Source of the DNA: Gammaproteobacteria bacterium
Lineage (GTDB): Bacteria > Pseudomonadota > Gammaproteobacteria > DSM-16500
Direction: 5' to 3'
Assembly: GCA_031291175.1 (NCBI GenBank)
Contig: JARLJO010000026.1
Location: 1-64,000, forward strand
Length of the DNA stretch: 64,000 nt
In this document: positions 1 to 8,203 of the stretch, in pieces
How positions within the stretch are numbered: position 1 is the first letter of the stretch
Layout: each line of letters starts with the position of its first letter
Notes under the pieces: generated by a model
The model's input: only the letters and a program-made list of their open reading frames with translations
Told to the model about the DNA's origin: nothing
The model's database searches: none
Translations under genes and position numbers: made by a program

Positions 1-32
1 CGCTGGTTGAATGCAAATGCGGTTGCGTATTT

Positions 33-120
33 GTTGTTTGGGCTGAGCGATTTTTGCCAAGCCAAACACTTCATTAAAACGTTGGGCTGCGCAAAAAGCG
101 CTCAGCCCAACCTACATTTT
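33..120. repeat. Palindromic GTTGGGCTG...CAGCCCAAC repeat (family B)
   Basis: An inverted repeat at 81-110 pairs GTTGGGCTG with CAGCCCAAC around an A-rich centre and is followed by CCTACATTTT. A more degenerate copy of the same palindrome lies at about 33-75. The same word, AGCCCAACCTACATTTT or AACCCAACCTACATTTT, recurs near 41.6, 53.2 and 57.9 kb. This is a dispersed palindromic intergenic repeat. An open frame crosses 1-141 on the plus strand, but it consists mostly of the repeat, so I do not call a gene. It is not clear whether bases 1-32 hold the end of a gene. Confidence 0.7.
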
Positions 121-161
121 TCAAGAAAAAAGTCCTAAGATTAGTGCTTATGCAGACTTTA

Positions 162-782
162 TTAAACAAAGCATTCAATTACAACTAAGGTATAAGGAAT
201 GCGTAATAAATCATGTCGTACATGATAATTCACTTTTTTGAAATAAGGATTCACCAAATTTTCATAACCTGGTTTGTCTTTGATATTCTGACCGCGGTCT
301 TTTGAAATAATCCAGCGCGCCAAAAAGGATTGGCCTTCTCCGTAACAAGGTTCAACCGCTATCAATCTTCCACCTGGTTTTAAAGCGCTTTTGGCCAAGC
401 AAAACAAATTAAAGGCCTCTTCATCACTGATGTGATGCAAAACACCAATCGCCAAGGCAATATCAAAATCCTTTTTACCCGGAAGACTCAGGTCTTTAAC
501 GCCAACATGTTGAAATGTGCCTCGATGAGCAAAACGGTGCCGTGCTTTTTGCACATACTCCAATGAGGCATCTATACCTAAATATTCCACCTCTGGTAGA
601 TATTCAATAATATTGCCAGTACCACAACCAATATCCAACACCTTCTGACCCGCATAAGGTTTAATATAATCGCGAATCAGCTTATCGCGCGGGAACACGA
701 TCTTTTGATAGAGAGAATAAACAAAAGGAACAGATAACACCGAACGAATGCCACTGGTTACTTCCGACACTGAATTAGTCAT
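162..782 (-). CDS. Class I SAM-dependent methyltransferase
   Basis: Predicted 206-aa Rossmann-fold methyltransferase. Motif I VLDIGCGTGN is at about residues 48-57, the acidic residue that binds the SAM ribose is in GIDAS (about 69-73), and a post-I segment FDIALAIGVLHHIS is typical of the Methyltransf_11/25 group. The substrate cannot be read from sequence. I chose ATG at 782. A TTG at 794 would add four residues and overlap the upstream stop by 8 bp, whereas the ATG leaves a 4-nt gap. It lies directly downstream of, and is probably co-transcribed with, a GT-C-like membrane protein, so a role in modifying a lipid-linked or surface glycan is plausible but unproven. Confidence 0.85.
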   Translation of the reverse strand: MTNSVSEVTSGIRSVLSVPFVYSLYQKIVFPRDKLIRDYIKPYAGQKVLDIGCGTGNIIEYLPEVEYLGIDASLEYVQKARHRFAHRGTFQHVGVKDLSLPGKKDFDIALAIGVLHHISDEEAFNLFCLAKSALKPGGRLIAVEPCYGEGQSFLARWIISKDRGQNIKDKPGYENLVNPYFKKVNYHVRHDLLRIPYTLVVIECFV

Positions 783-786
783 AGAG

Positions 787-2373
787 TCACTCAATACGTT
801 TATATATTTTCATATCATCAATTTGGGTTACATAACGATATTTCTTCCAAATCTCCCGAAACTGCGCTGATTGCTCAAAAAACTTGATGTAATCAAAAGG
901 GATATCATCAAACAAACCCCACCCGACAATGGCATCCATAAAAACATAAGCAGGCTGACCTTTTTCCATGTCCTCAGTCACTGCTTTAATGAAAAAATTT
1001 TCTTGCTGGTGTCGCAAATTCTCGGCAGATGATGTATGCAATAATGACAAATTCGCCATGTAAGGTAGCACCCAAAATGTTTCGAAACGGGAAATCGATT
1101 CCGCTCCCGCATAATCTACCAGCGGATAAGTATTTTGTGCATCGGTGGAAAAAACAGTGATCTTTTTGCCGTTGGCTACGGATTTCATGAATTGGATAAG
1201 TTGATTTTCCCGCACGGACTGCTTTTGTAGCACCATGACAGCATGGTCTTGATAAATAGCATAAGCTGGAAAACCCGCAATCATCATTAACCAAAAAGAC
1301 CAAACCCAGACTTTCCAAAAACGTTTTTTAATGACTTTTTGTGGCGACAATTGCCGCATGACAAATCCAGCAAAAAGCAAAGTGACTAGCAAAATCGAAA
1401 ATGCAAACATGGGAATAGTGTGATAAGGCAAATACAACGGCTCAACAATATAGGAAAGAAAAAAACCTAATGCCGCCAATAACAAAATAACGGCTACATC
1501 GCGATATAAAATGGTTTTACGCATCAGAAAAAACAACATCGCGGCCAGCAAAAAATAAATCATTTTTTCTTCTGTCAGCATGACCGCCCAAGAGCGGCTT
1601 GAAAATAAAAACAAAGAAAAGAAATCACGGATATAAGGAATTAATTTGAAGTATTCCGGCGTCAGCCAAAAAACAGAAAAAACATAAAAAACAGCCACTA
1701 AACCAACCAATACACTCTCGTAACGAAATAGCGACCAAAAACTTTTAGCTCTAAACCACACATACAACTCAACCAATAAAAATGCGAATAAAAAATGTGG
1801 CTTAATCATAAAGCCCACTCCAGCCATCATGCCGACTCCTATGGCATCATGAGTTTTTATAATAGATTGGGAAGTCCGCATCACAGCCAGTAGAAAATAA
1901 GGCAAAACTAACAAAGTGGCAATGTGTTCCCGCTGCCCAAAATGATAGCCTGGCAATACAATCATATCGATGAAAATGGCTGTCAATAGCAGAAAATAAA
2001 TCCATGAATCACGAGGAGAAATCATTTGACTTAACAATCGCCTGCACACGCAAAAAGAAATGAGCGCAAGCGAAAAAACATAAATGCGAAAAGCGTTAAT
2101 CGTGCTGATCTTCAAAAAACCAGCAAGCAAAACAGGCGCGACATTGATATACAAAACCATAGGCGGGTTAATTTCAAAAAAGTCCGACCAGTAATTTCCA
2201 CCATCTAAAAATCGCCTGGTCGCATGCAACAACCAACTCATATCAATGCCAATCAAACTTTGTGATTGCAAGAGAATTTCAAGGCCGAGCAAGCAAGACA
2301 AAAAAAGCCAAACCCAAAATCCTGAGAAAGGCTTAAGCTGAGAATGATCCAAAGAGTCCGCGTTGCTAGCCAT
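787..2373 (-). CDS. Polytopic membrane protein, GT-C glycosyltransferase-like
   Basis: A 528-aa integral membrane protein with about 10-12 hydrophobic segments spread along its length. After the first membrane segment it has DMSW and then DFFEINPP. This acidic-residue-plus-NPP pattern in the first large loop resembles GT-C type glycosyltransferases that use lipid-phosphate sugar donors. The C-terminal 130 residues are soluble. The start at 2373 (ATG) has GGAAG seven bases upstream; a TTG further upstream at 2397 has no such site. It is followed within 4 nt by a methyltransferase gene. Donor and acceptor are unknown, and the family call is by pattern only. Confidence 0.65.
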   Translation of the reverse strand: MASNADSLDHSQLKPFSGFWVWLFLSCLLGLEILLQSQSLIGIDMSWLLHATRRFLDGGNYWSDFFEINPPMVLYINVAPVLLAGFLKISTINAFRIYVFSLALISFCVCRRLLSQMISPRDSWIYFLLLTAIFIDMIVLPGYHFGQREHIATLLVLPYFLLAVMRTSQSIIKTHDAIGVGMMAGVGFMIKPHFLFAFLLVELYVWFRAKSFWSLFRYESVLVGLVAVFYVFSVFWLTPEYFKLIPYIRDFFSLFLFSSRSWAVMLTEEKMIYFLLAAMLFFLMRKTILYRDVAVILLLAALGFFLSYIVEPLYLPYHTIPMFAFSILLVTLLFAGFVMRQLSPQKVIKKRFWKVWVWSFWLMMIAGFPAYAIYQDHAVMVLQKQSVRENQLIQFMKSVANGKKITVFSTDAQNTYPLVDYAGAESISRFETFWVLPYMANLSLLHTSSAENLRHQQENFFIKAVTEDMEKGQPAYVFMDAIVGWGLFDDIPFDYIKFFEQSAQFREIWKKYRYVTQIDDMKIYKRIE

Positions 2374-2500
2374 TGCAAATCTTCCTTTTTTTGGCAATCC
2401 ATCTAAAGCGGCTGACGCATCATAACTGTGAAATTTTAATGCATATTAGCAAGCGCCGTCCGAATCCGTCAATCTGAGAACGCCTTGCAAAATAAATTTC

Positions 2501-2528
2501 TTGATTTTAATTATCTTATTAATATGAT
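2501..2528 (+). promoter_or_regulatory. Putative sigma-70 promoter for the GST-like gene
   Basis: TTGATT (2501-2506) and TATGAT (2523-2528) are separated by 16 bp and lie about 50 bp upstream of the ATG at 2580. The region is AT-rich, so a chance match is possible. Confidence 0.45.
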
Positions 2529-2579
2529 GTCGACTTGAAAACAGCTTAGCATGCTAAGAATAATTAACCAGGAGTTAAA

Positions 2580-3209
2580 ATGATTGAGTTGTACGGTTCA
2601 CCTACCCCTAGCACCTATACCATCGCCATCATGTTGGAAGAGGTTGGATTAAACTATTCTGTTTTTCCCATCAAGAAGAATAATAGCGAACAGCTAGAGC
2701 TTGAATTTCTGAAACAAACACCGAATAACATTTTTCCCGTTATTCTCGACCGGGAAGGCCCAGACAATAAACCGTTAGTGATTTTCGAACCCAGCGCCAT
2801 TTTGCTTTACCTGGCGGAAAAAAGCGGGCAATTGATGCCGATCAAAAGTTTTGAAAAATTTGATGTATTACAATGGCTTCTCTTTGAAAATTCCAAAATT
2901 GGTCCGACCCTTGGCAACACAAAGCATTTCATGTACCACGCGCCAGAAGAAGTCCCTTATGCCGTGAAACGCTTTAATAACGAAGCAAAGCGGATTTTCT
3001 CCATCATTGAAAATCAATTATCCGAAAATGATTACATTGCGGGTGATTATTCTATTGCTGATATTGCGACTTATCCTTGGATCAAAGAATATGAGCGGTA
3101 TGGACTGACGGATGAGCAAGTTCCAAGTATTTGCGCATGGTTAAGCAAGCTGGATGACAGAAGCGCCGTGCATCGCGGGTTTGAAGCATTGGTGAATCTT
3201 AAAGATTAA
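2580..3209 (+). CDS. Glutathione S-transferase family protein
   Basis: A 209-aa protein with an N-terminal thioredoxin-like domain (residues 1 to about 85) and a helical C-terminal GST domain. Visible are the start IELYGSPTPSTYT, the cis-proline region NNIFPVILD, and FEPSAILLYLAE, which matches the ES(x)AI glutathione-binding segment. The C-terminal part has NDYIAGDYSIADIATYPW, the conserved N-capping box/hydrophobic staple of GSTs. It resembles the YfcG/YghU-like bacterial GSTs (disulfide-bond reductase or glutathione-dependent detoxification). The active-site region has S/T rather than Cys. ATG at 2580 has AGGAG about 6 bases upstream. Confidence 0.88.
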   Translation: MIELYGSPTPSTYTIAIMLEEVGLNYSVFPIKKNNSEQLELEFLKQTPNNIFPVILDREGPDNKPLVIFEPSAILLYLAEKSGQLMPIKSFEKFDVLQWLLFENSKIGPTLGNTKHFMYHAPEEVPYAVKRFNNEAKRIFSIIENQLSENDYIAGDYSIADIATYPWIKEYERYGLTDEQVPSICAWLSKLDDRSAVHRGFEALVNLKD

Positions 3210-3225
3210 TTTCTCGAATATCAGA

Positions 3226-3257
3226 TGGATCCCGTGGACAAGCCACGGGACGTCGGA
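3226..3257. repeat. Palindromic GGATCCCGYGG repeat (family E)
   Basis: CCCGTGG (3231-3237) and CCACGGG (3243-3249) form a perfect 7-bp stem around ACAAG, preceded by TGGAT and followed by ACGT. The same element occurs at 42446-42475 and 42622-42650 with stem CCCGCGG/CCGCGGG, so the middle pair has changed on both arms. It lies between the GST gene and trmJ, which converge here. It could also act as a weak transcription stop, but no T-run follows. Confidence 0.75.
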
Positions 3258-3276
3258 GTTTTTGATAAGCGTCCCT

Positions 3277-3999
3277 TTATTTTTTGTTTTTTTCGACTGC
3301 GCCTAATATCCCGCGCAATATATTTAACTCCATGACATCCGGTCGCGCCCGATGAAATAAACGTCGTAATCGTGTCATCAATTGTCTCGGCGCTTCAGGC
3401 TTCAAAAAATCCAGTGCGACCAACACTCGCTGCAAATGTTCGTAAAAACCTTCCATCTGTTCTGCGTTGGCCCATTGATAATCCCAATCTACTGACTGTG
3501 GCGTTACCACTTCGTTTTGACTTGCCACACAGATTTCATAAGCGATTACCTGCACAGCAGCCGCTAAATTCAATGAGCTGTATTCTGGATTACTTGGAAT
3601 CTGGATATGGAAATGGCAACGATGTAACTCTTCATTGGTTAAACCTGATTGCTCGCGTCCAAAGAGAATAGCGACTTTTGAGTGAAGAGTTTCGACGCGG
3701 GCTTTTTCCGCAAACTCTCGCGGTGTCAGCATAGGCCAGGGAATCGTTCTGGAACGCGTACTGGTACCAACAACGAGCCTCGCATCGCCTATGGCCGCCT
3801 CCAGGCTATCTACCACGATCGCCTGATCAACGACATCCCCTGCGTTAGAGGCCATCTCGTGGGCCTTGGGGTGAGGAAAATTTAAAGGCTGCACTAGATA
3901 AAGCTCATTGAGCCCCATGGTTTTCATGGCGCGCGCGGTGGCCCCGATATTGCCGGGGTGCGAGGTGTTAATTAAGACTATACGTATGTTCTTCATCAT
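3277..3999 (-). CDS. trmJ: tRNA (cytidine/uridine-2'-O-)-methyltransferase TrmJ
   Basis: A 240-aa SPOUT-class methyltransferase that in this family 2'-O-methylates position 32 of the tRNA anticodon loop. The N-terminus IRIVLINTSHPGNIGATARA is the typical motif 1. Motifs 2 and 3 are ILFGREQSGLTNEEL and IPSNPEYSSLNLAAAVQ, which make the SAM-binding trefoil knot. The C-terminal extension (about residues 160-240) matches TrmJ rather than TrmL. ATG at 3999 or 3996. It is divergent from suhB, an adjacency also known in Escherichia coli. Confidence 0.93.
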   Translation of the reverse strand: MMKNIRIVLINTSHPGNIGATARAMKTMGLNELYLVQPLNFPHPKAHEMASNAGDVVDQAIVVDSLEAAIGDARLVVGTSTRSRTIPWPMLTPREFAEKARVETLHSKVAILFGREQSGLTNEELHRCHFHIQIPSNPEYSSLNLAAAVQVIAYEICVASQNEVVTPQSVDWDYQWANAEQMEGFYEHLQRVLVALDFLKPEAPRQLMTRLRRLFHRARPDVMELNILRGILGAVEKNKK

Positions 4000-4112
4000 A
4001 TGGTGGGAATGATAACCTCAGTTATCAATAAGTACAGCCGGCAATTGATCGAAATGGTTGAAAATTTCTTTTGGGGGAATTCTGGTTACTAAAATAGGGA
4101 GTGTCCTGTGAT

Positions 4113-4265
4113 TTGATTTAGCTGGGGTTCGCGGACTACTACTTCGCGAAATCAAGCTTTTATAAAAAAAACGGGGTGGCAGGGTAGGTTTGCTTTTTAC
4201 GCGCGGAGCCCTTAGGCGAGCACGAAAAAAGTAAACCTACCATGACAGGACCCCAGTCAATTTAA
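4113..4265 (+). repeat. Structured repeat A, copy 1, joined to a fragment of repeat D
   Basis: The core (4171-4260) reads GGGGTGGCA, then arm GGTAGGTTTGCTTTTT (4183-4198), a GC-rich loop, arm AAAAAAGTAAACCTACC (4225-4241), then TGACAGGACCCCAGTCAA. The arms pair over 16 bp with one G-T wobble. Upstream, 4117-4140 (TTAGCTGGGGTTCGCGGACTA) matches the flank of the hairpin module seen at 41.5 and 58.0 kb, so this looks like two elements joined. No gene is visible between trmJ and suhB (4000-4449). Confidence 0.85.
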
Positions 4266-4300
4266 GAGAGCTCATTCCGATATTAGAGTAGCTTTAGGGA

Positions 4301-4330
4301 TGGGTTCCCGCCTTCGCGGGGATGACGTAA
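4301..4330. repeat. Short palindromic repeat (CCCGC-CTTC-GCGGG)
   Basis: CCCGC (4307-4311) and GCGGG (4316-4320) form a small hairpin inside TGGGTTCCCGCCTTCGCGGG, followed by GATGACG. This matches a widespread REP-like intergenic sequence in many bacterial genomes. It lies about 120 bp upstream of suhB. Function unknown. Confidence 0.55.
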
Positions 4331-4449
4331 GTTTACACAGAATCATCATGGTAATCAGCTTATTAGCGATCTTAATAAATTCAATTCCCTATCGGATGAT
4401 TTTTTGCTATGCTTAGCGACCTTATTTTAGCCTATTCTGTAAAAATACT

Positions 4450-5256
4450 ATGAGAGATCCTATTGTTAACATCGCTGTCCGTGCAGCACGCGCGGCTGGC
4501 AACGTTATTATTCGTGCCGCTGATCGCCTGGATAACATCCAGGTCAGCGAGAAGCACCCGCACGACTATGTCACTGATATTGACAGATTAGCCGAGCGGG
4601 AAATTATCGCTATTATTCAAAAAGCCCACCCTAGCCATGGGATCCTGGGCGAAGAAAGCGGTGAAATTTACGGTGATAACGAAGACTACCTCTGGATTAT
4701 TGATCCTATTGACGGTACTCGTAATTTTATTCATGGTTTTCCACAATTTGCTGTGTCTATTGCCGTCAGCTACAAAGGCAAGATTCAGCACGGCGTCATT
4801 TATGACCCTGTGCGCCAGGAATTGTTTACCGCCAGCCGTGGCAAAGGGGCTCAATTAAATGAGCGTCGTATCCGCGTCAGCAAGCGCGTTAACCTGGAAG
4901 AATGCTTGTTAGGTACGGGCTTTCCGTATCGCCATTCACCCGAACACATTGAAGCTTACACTGGCTCATTACAAGCGATCTTACCGATCTGCGGTGATGT
5001 TCGCCGTGCTGGCGCTGCTACTTTAGATTTAGCGTATGTGGCAGCTGGGCGTTTAGATGGTTTCTGGGAGATGGGCTTAAAGCCTTGGGATCTTGCTGCT
5101 GGCACACTTTTAATTAAAGAAGCGGGCGGTATCGTCACTGACTTTAATGGCGCTGAAGATTATCTGGATTCAGGTAATGTCATAGCAGGTAATCCGAAAG
5201 TATTAAAATCATTGTTTAAGTTAGTCAGACCGTTTTTCGCTAATCTGCCTAAGTAA
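4450..5256 (+). CDS. suhB: Inositol-1-monophosphatase family protein SuhB
   Basis: A 268-aa Mg-dependent phosphatase of the inositol monophosphatase family. Metal-site motifs are GEESG (67-71), DPIDGT (85-90) and WDLAAGTLLIKEAGG (about 213-227). In Enterobacteria SuhB also acts with NusA and ribosomal antitermination complexes; whether that holds here is unknown. The divergent trmJ neighbour supports the orthology. There is no strong ribosome binding site in front of the ATG at 4450. A good terminator follows the stop. Confidence 0.93.
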   Translation: MRDPIVNIAVRAARAAGNVIIRAADRLDNIQVSEKHPHDYVTDIDRLAEREIIAIIQKAHPSHGILGEESGEIYGDNEDYLWIIDPIDGTRNFIHGFPQFAVSIAVSYKGKIQHGVIYDPVRQELFTASRGKGAQLNERRIRVSKRVNLEECLLGTGFPYRHSPEHIEAYTGSLQAILPICGDVRRAGAATLDLAYVAAGRLDGFWEMGLKPWDLAAGTLLIKEAGGIVTDFNGAEDYLDSGNVIAGNPKVLKSLFKLVRPFFANLPK

Positions 5257-5274
5257 ATCGTAAGAAATAGCATT

Positions 5275-5301
5275 GTCGTGCCTTTGTGGCACGACTTTTT
5301 T
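5275..5301 (+). terminator. Rho-independent terminator after suhB
   Basis: GTCGTGCC (5275-5282), loop TTTGT, GGCACGAC (5288-5295), then TTTTTT. A perfect 8-bp stem with a T-run, 19 bp after the suhB stop. Confidence 0.92.
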
Positions 5302-5400
5302 AAGTGTGCTGCCTACTACGGTATCTTTTAAATCTCTCTTCCTGCAGCATCTTTTAAATCCATCTTCCCGCGACTGGTCCCACAGGTATCTACACAAGTG

Positions 5401-5576
5401 CTTATGGCTCTGATCCCCTCCTTTGAAAAAAGAGAGTTAGGGAGGATTTATACAAAAAATATTATATGAAATAGATGTTATTTTTAATGCGCTGGATTCG
5501 TATTTATCAAGGCGTGATTAAAGTTTATAACCCCCCTCAATCCCCCTTTGTTAAAGGGGGAAGTGCCTACGATTCG
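5401..5576. repeat. Element C, copy 1 (terminal inverted repeats)
   Basis: The left end has TATGGCTCTGATCCCCTCC, a poly-A centre and GGGAGGATTTATA. The right end has TTATAACCCCCCTCAAT, then CCCCCTTT-GTT-AAAGGGGG. The two ends are imperfect reverse complements and enclose about 80 bp of AT-rich sequence with no ORF. A second copy is at 51513-51736. The size and ends are those of a non-autonomous mobile element (MITE-like). The remainder of 5302-5649 holds no gene. Confidence 0.7.
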
Positions 5577-5649
5577 TATTAGTGTTCACTTTTGAGCGTG
5601 ATTGATTTTGATTCTACAGACGCAAGACGACATGCAGACAGGTACATAA

Positions 5650-7149
5650 TTAACTGTTTTCTCTTTGCATTAACGGCCTTTTCTCAACCCAAGGACAAGC
5701 CACTTCCAATTGTGCTGCCAATTGTAACAACGTCTCTTCAGCCCCTATACGTCCGGCAAATTGCACTCCCATCGGTAACCCCTCTTTATTCCAATACAAC
5801 GGTACTGACATAGCAGGCTGGCCGCTGATGTTATAGATAGGTGTAAACGGATAAAAAGCAAAATTACGCGAAGCCGCATGCTCTAACGCTTTTCGTAAAA
5901 GCGGTGCAAAAGGCACGTGGGACAAAACTTCTAACAAACCTTGTTCGAATATATCTGGCTTCAATTGACCTATCTTGGGTGGCCCAGCTGACATGGTTGG
6001 TGTAATCAACACATCATAATCTTGGAAAAAATGCGCCATGTGTCGCGCCGCATTATCTAGCACATCCCCCGCCCAAGCAAAATCAGCAGCGCTGATATAT
6101 TCGCCAATCTGACGAATGACAGCGGTCTGTCTTTCTAAATCATGATGCCGAGGTTTATGGCCGATAATGCCACCCAAGCGTTTTATCGTCGCTGCGATTT
6201 CACCTGCAATCACAATGACATAAGCCAGCGACACTTCTTCACTATTAATTTTAAGGGAAACAGATTCAACAGAGTGACCGAGATTTTGGCAGAGCAAGCC
6301 CGCTTTATGCGCGGCCACGCCACACTCCGAACTCACTTTTGCTGGAAAAAACGGCTGCTCCATCAAGCCAATTTGCAATTTCGAAAAAGGTTTATTCAGG
6401 CAACTGGCAAAAGTCTCCGCTGGCCGTGGCAATGAAATAGAAGAACCCAATTCAGGCCCGGCTAGCACATCTAGCATGGCCGCGCTGTCTCGCACGGTAC
6501 GTGTTAACACATGCTCAACCACCATGCTCTCCCACATGCGCATGACTTCAGAGCCACTGGGTGTACGACCACGGCTAGGTTTAAATCCAAATAAACCGCA
6601 ATGAGATGCGGGAATACGAATAGAGCCCGCCCCATCATTTCCATGCGCCATCGGGACCATGCCAGCAGCAACCGCTGCCGCTGAACCACCACTAGAACCA
6701 CCCGGCGAACGTGACAAGTCCCAGGGATTCAATGTGGGGCCAAACAAAACAGGCTCCGTCACGGAGCTTAAACCGAACTCCGGCACATTGGTTTTGCCCA
6801 GTGTAATCAATCCTGATTTTTTAATACGAACAACTAATTCGCTATCGCGTTTTGGACGGTAGTCTTCTGTAAAGCGACTACCTGAGGTCAAAGGAATGCC
6901 AGCATAATCCGTTAGCAAATCTTTTACGAGGAAAGGAACACCCCGAAACGGACCTTCGGGGATACCATCAGCAATCGCTTGCCGTGCTTGATCATACATC
7001 TTAAAAATGACCGCATTCAGCTTAGGATTCCACAACTCAATGCGTGAAATCGCCGTCTCCAGCAATTCTTCAGGCGATATCACCCCTCGTTCTACCAAGG
7101 TCGCCAAACCCACACCATCGAAAGATTCGTATTCGGGGAATATCGGCAT
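5650..7149 (-). CDS. Amidase (amidase signature family)
   Basis: A 499-aa enzyme of the amidase-signature family, which hydrolyses carboxamide bonds with a Ser-cisSer-Lys triad. All three residues are visible: K76 in PFLVKD, S152 in SPGGSSGGSAAAVAAG, and S176 in DGAGSIRIPAS, with the usual 24-residue spacing between the two serines. The C-terminus (NISGQPAMSVPL, GVQFAGRIGAEETLL) is typical of stand-alone amidases such as 6-aminohexanoate hydrolase-like proteins. Length and lack of gatC/gatB neighbours argue against GatA. Substrate unknown. There is no signal peptide, so it is probably cytoplasmic. It lies 45 bp downstream of secF on the same strand. Confidence 0.9.
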   Translation of the reverse strand: MPIFPEYESFDGVGLATLVERGVISPEELLETAISRIELWNPKLNAVIFKMYDQARQAIADGIPEGPFRGVPFLVKDLLTDYAGIPLTSGSRFTEDYRPKRDSELVVRIKKSGLITLGKTNVPEFGLSSVTEPVLFGPTLNPWDLSRSPGGSSGGSAAAVAAGMVPMAHGNDGAGSIRIPASHCGLFGFKPSRGRTPSGSEVMRMWESMVVEHVLTRTVRDSAAMLDVLAGPELGSSISLPRPAETFASCLNKPFSKLQIGLMEQPFFPAKVSSECGVAAHKAGLLCQNLGHSVESVSLKINSEEVSLAYVIVIAGEIAATIKRLGGIIGHKPRHHDLERQTAVIRQIGEYISAADFAWAGDVLDNAARHMAHFFQDYDVLITPTMSAGPPKIGQLKPDIFEQGLLEVLSHVPFAPLLRKALEHAASRNFAFYPFTPIYNISGQPAMSVPLYWNKEGLPMGVQFAGRIGAEETLLQLAAQLEVACPWVEKRPLMQRENS

Positions 7150-7194
7150 ACTGTTATGATCTCAAATAAAACCTAAGCAAAATACCGCACTACA

Positions 7195-8154
7195 TTAAGG
7201 TCTTTCGTCTAACGCCTCTTTGCTAGGTGGTAACAAATGTTGACGGGTCAGCCCCAAACCTAATGCTAACGAACCGGCAACATAAATGGATGAATAAGTC
7301 CCCACGACAATCCCAATGATTAATGCCAATGCAAAACCATGAATCATGCTGCCACCTAAAAAGAACAAGGCACAACAAACCGTCAGCGTTAAAGCCGAGG
7401 TCATGATAGTACGTGACAACGTTTGATTGGTAGATTGATTGATGACATCCACCGGAGACGCTTTACGTAACTTACGAAAGTTTTCCCGTACTCTATCAAA
7501 AATAACGATAGTATCGTTAAGCGAATAACCGATAACCGTCAAGACCGCAGCCAAGGCAACCAGATTAAATTCAATATGAAAGTAAGAAAATATCCCCAGA
7601 ATCAAGATAGGATCATGAATTAACGCAACCGTTGAGCCCACTGCAAAACGCATTTCAAATCGCAGTGCGATATAAATCATAGTACCCAATAACGCAAAAA
7701 CAATAGCCAGCGCACCCTTGGTTGCCAACTCTTGCCCTACTTGCGGGCCGATATAATCCACTTGCTGAACTTTGGCTTCAGGCAATGCCTTGAGCAATTG
7801 GCCCACTACCACATCTTTGCTGGCATCCACACCCGCCACGCTGCTTTGTGTCGATTGGTTTTTATCTTCTTTAGGCAGAGACAAACTGACTAATACATCT
7901 TGCGATGTACCATAGTTTTGAACGACAGCTTCTTTAAAGCCAGCATTCTGCAAGCTTTCACGCACTTGTGTCACATCAATAGTGGTTGGAAAATGCAGCT
8001 GGATTTGCGTACCGCCCGTAAAATCCAAACCCCAATTCAATCCATTTATCACTAAAGAGGTAATCGATAATAAAAACAAAATCACTGAAGCTAACGCAGC
8101 CCAATTACGCTGCGCCATAAAATCGATTTGTGTATTATGTTTAAAAAATTCCAT
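7195..8154 (-). CDS. secF: Protein translocase subunit SecF
   Basis: A 319-aa inner-membrane protein with six predicted membrane segments, partner of SecD in the SecDF complex that uses proton flow to help pull exported proteins through SecYEG. Near the N-terminus is GLDFTGGTQIQL, a SecF signature. Later segments include GYSLNDTIVIFDRVREN (the RND-type D...R region) and a C-terminal membrane bundle. ATG at 8154 is preceded by GAGGA at good spacing. It follows secD after 49 bp and belongs to the yajC-secD-secF operon. Confidence 0.97.
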   Translation of the reverse strand: MEFFKHNTQIDFMAQRNWAALASVILFLLSITSLVINGLNWGLDFTGGTQIQLHFPTTIDVTQVRESLQNAGFKEAVVQNYGTSQDVLVSLSLPKEDKNQSTQSSVAGVDASKDVVVGQLLKALPEAKVQQVDYIGPQVGQELATKGALAIVFALLGTMIYIALRFEMRFAVGSTVALIHDPILILGIFSYFHIEFNLVALAAVLTVIGYSLNDTIVIFDRVRENFRKLRKASPVDVINQSTNQTLSRTIMTSALTLTVCCALFFLGGSMIHGFALALIIGIVVGTYSSIYVAGSLALGLGLTRQHLLPPSKEALDERP

Positions 8155-8203
8155 GTTTTTTCCTCAAAAAATCATTTTTACAGGCTAACCTTTTCGGTCA
8201 ATC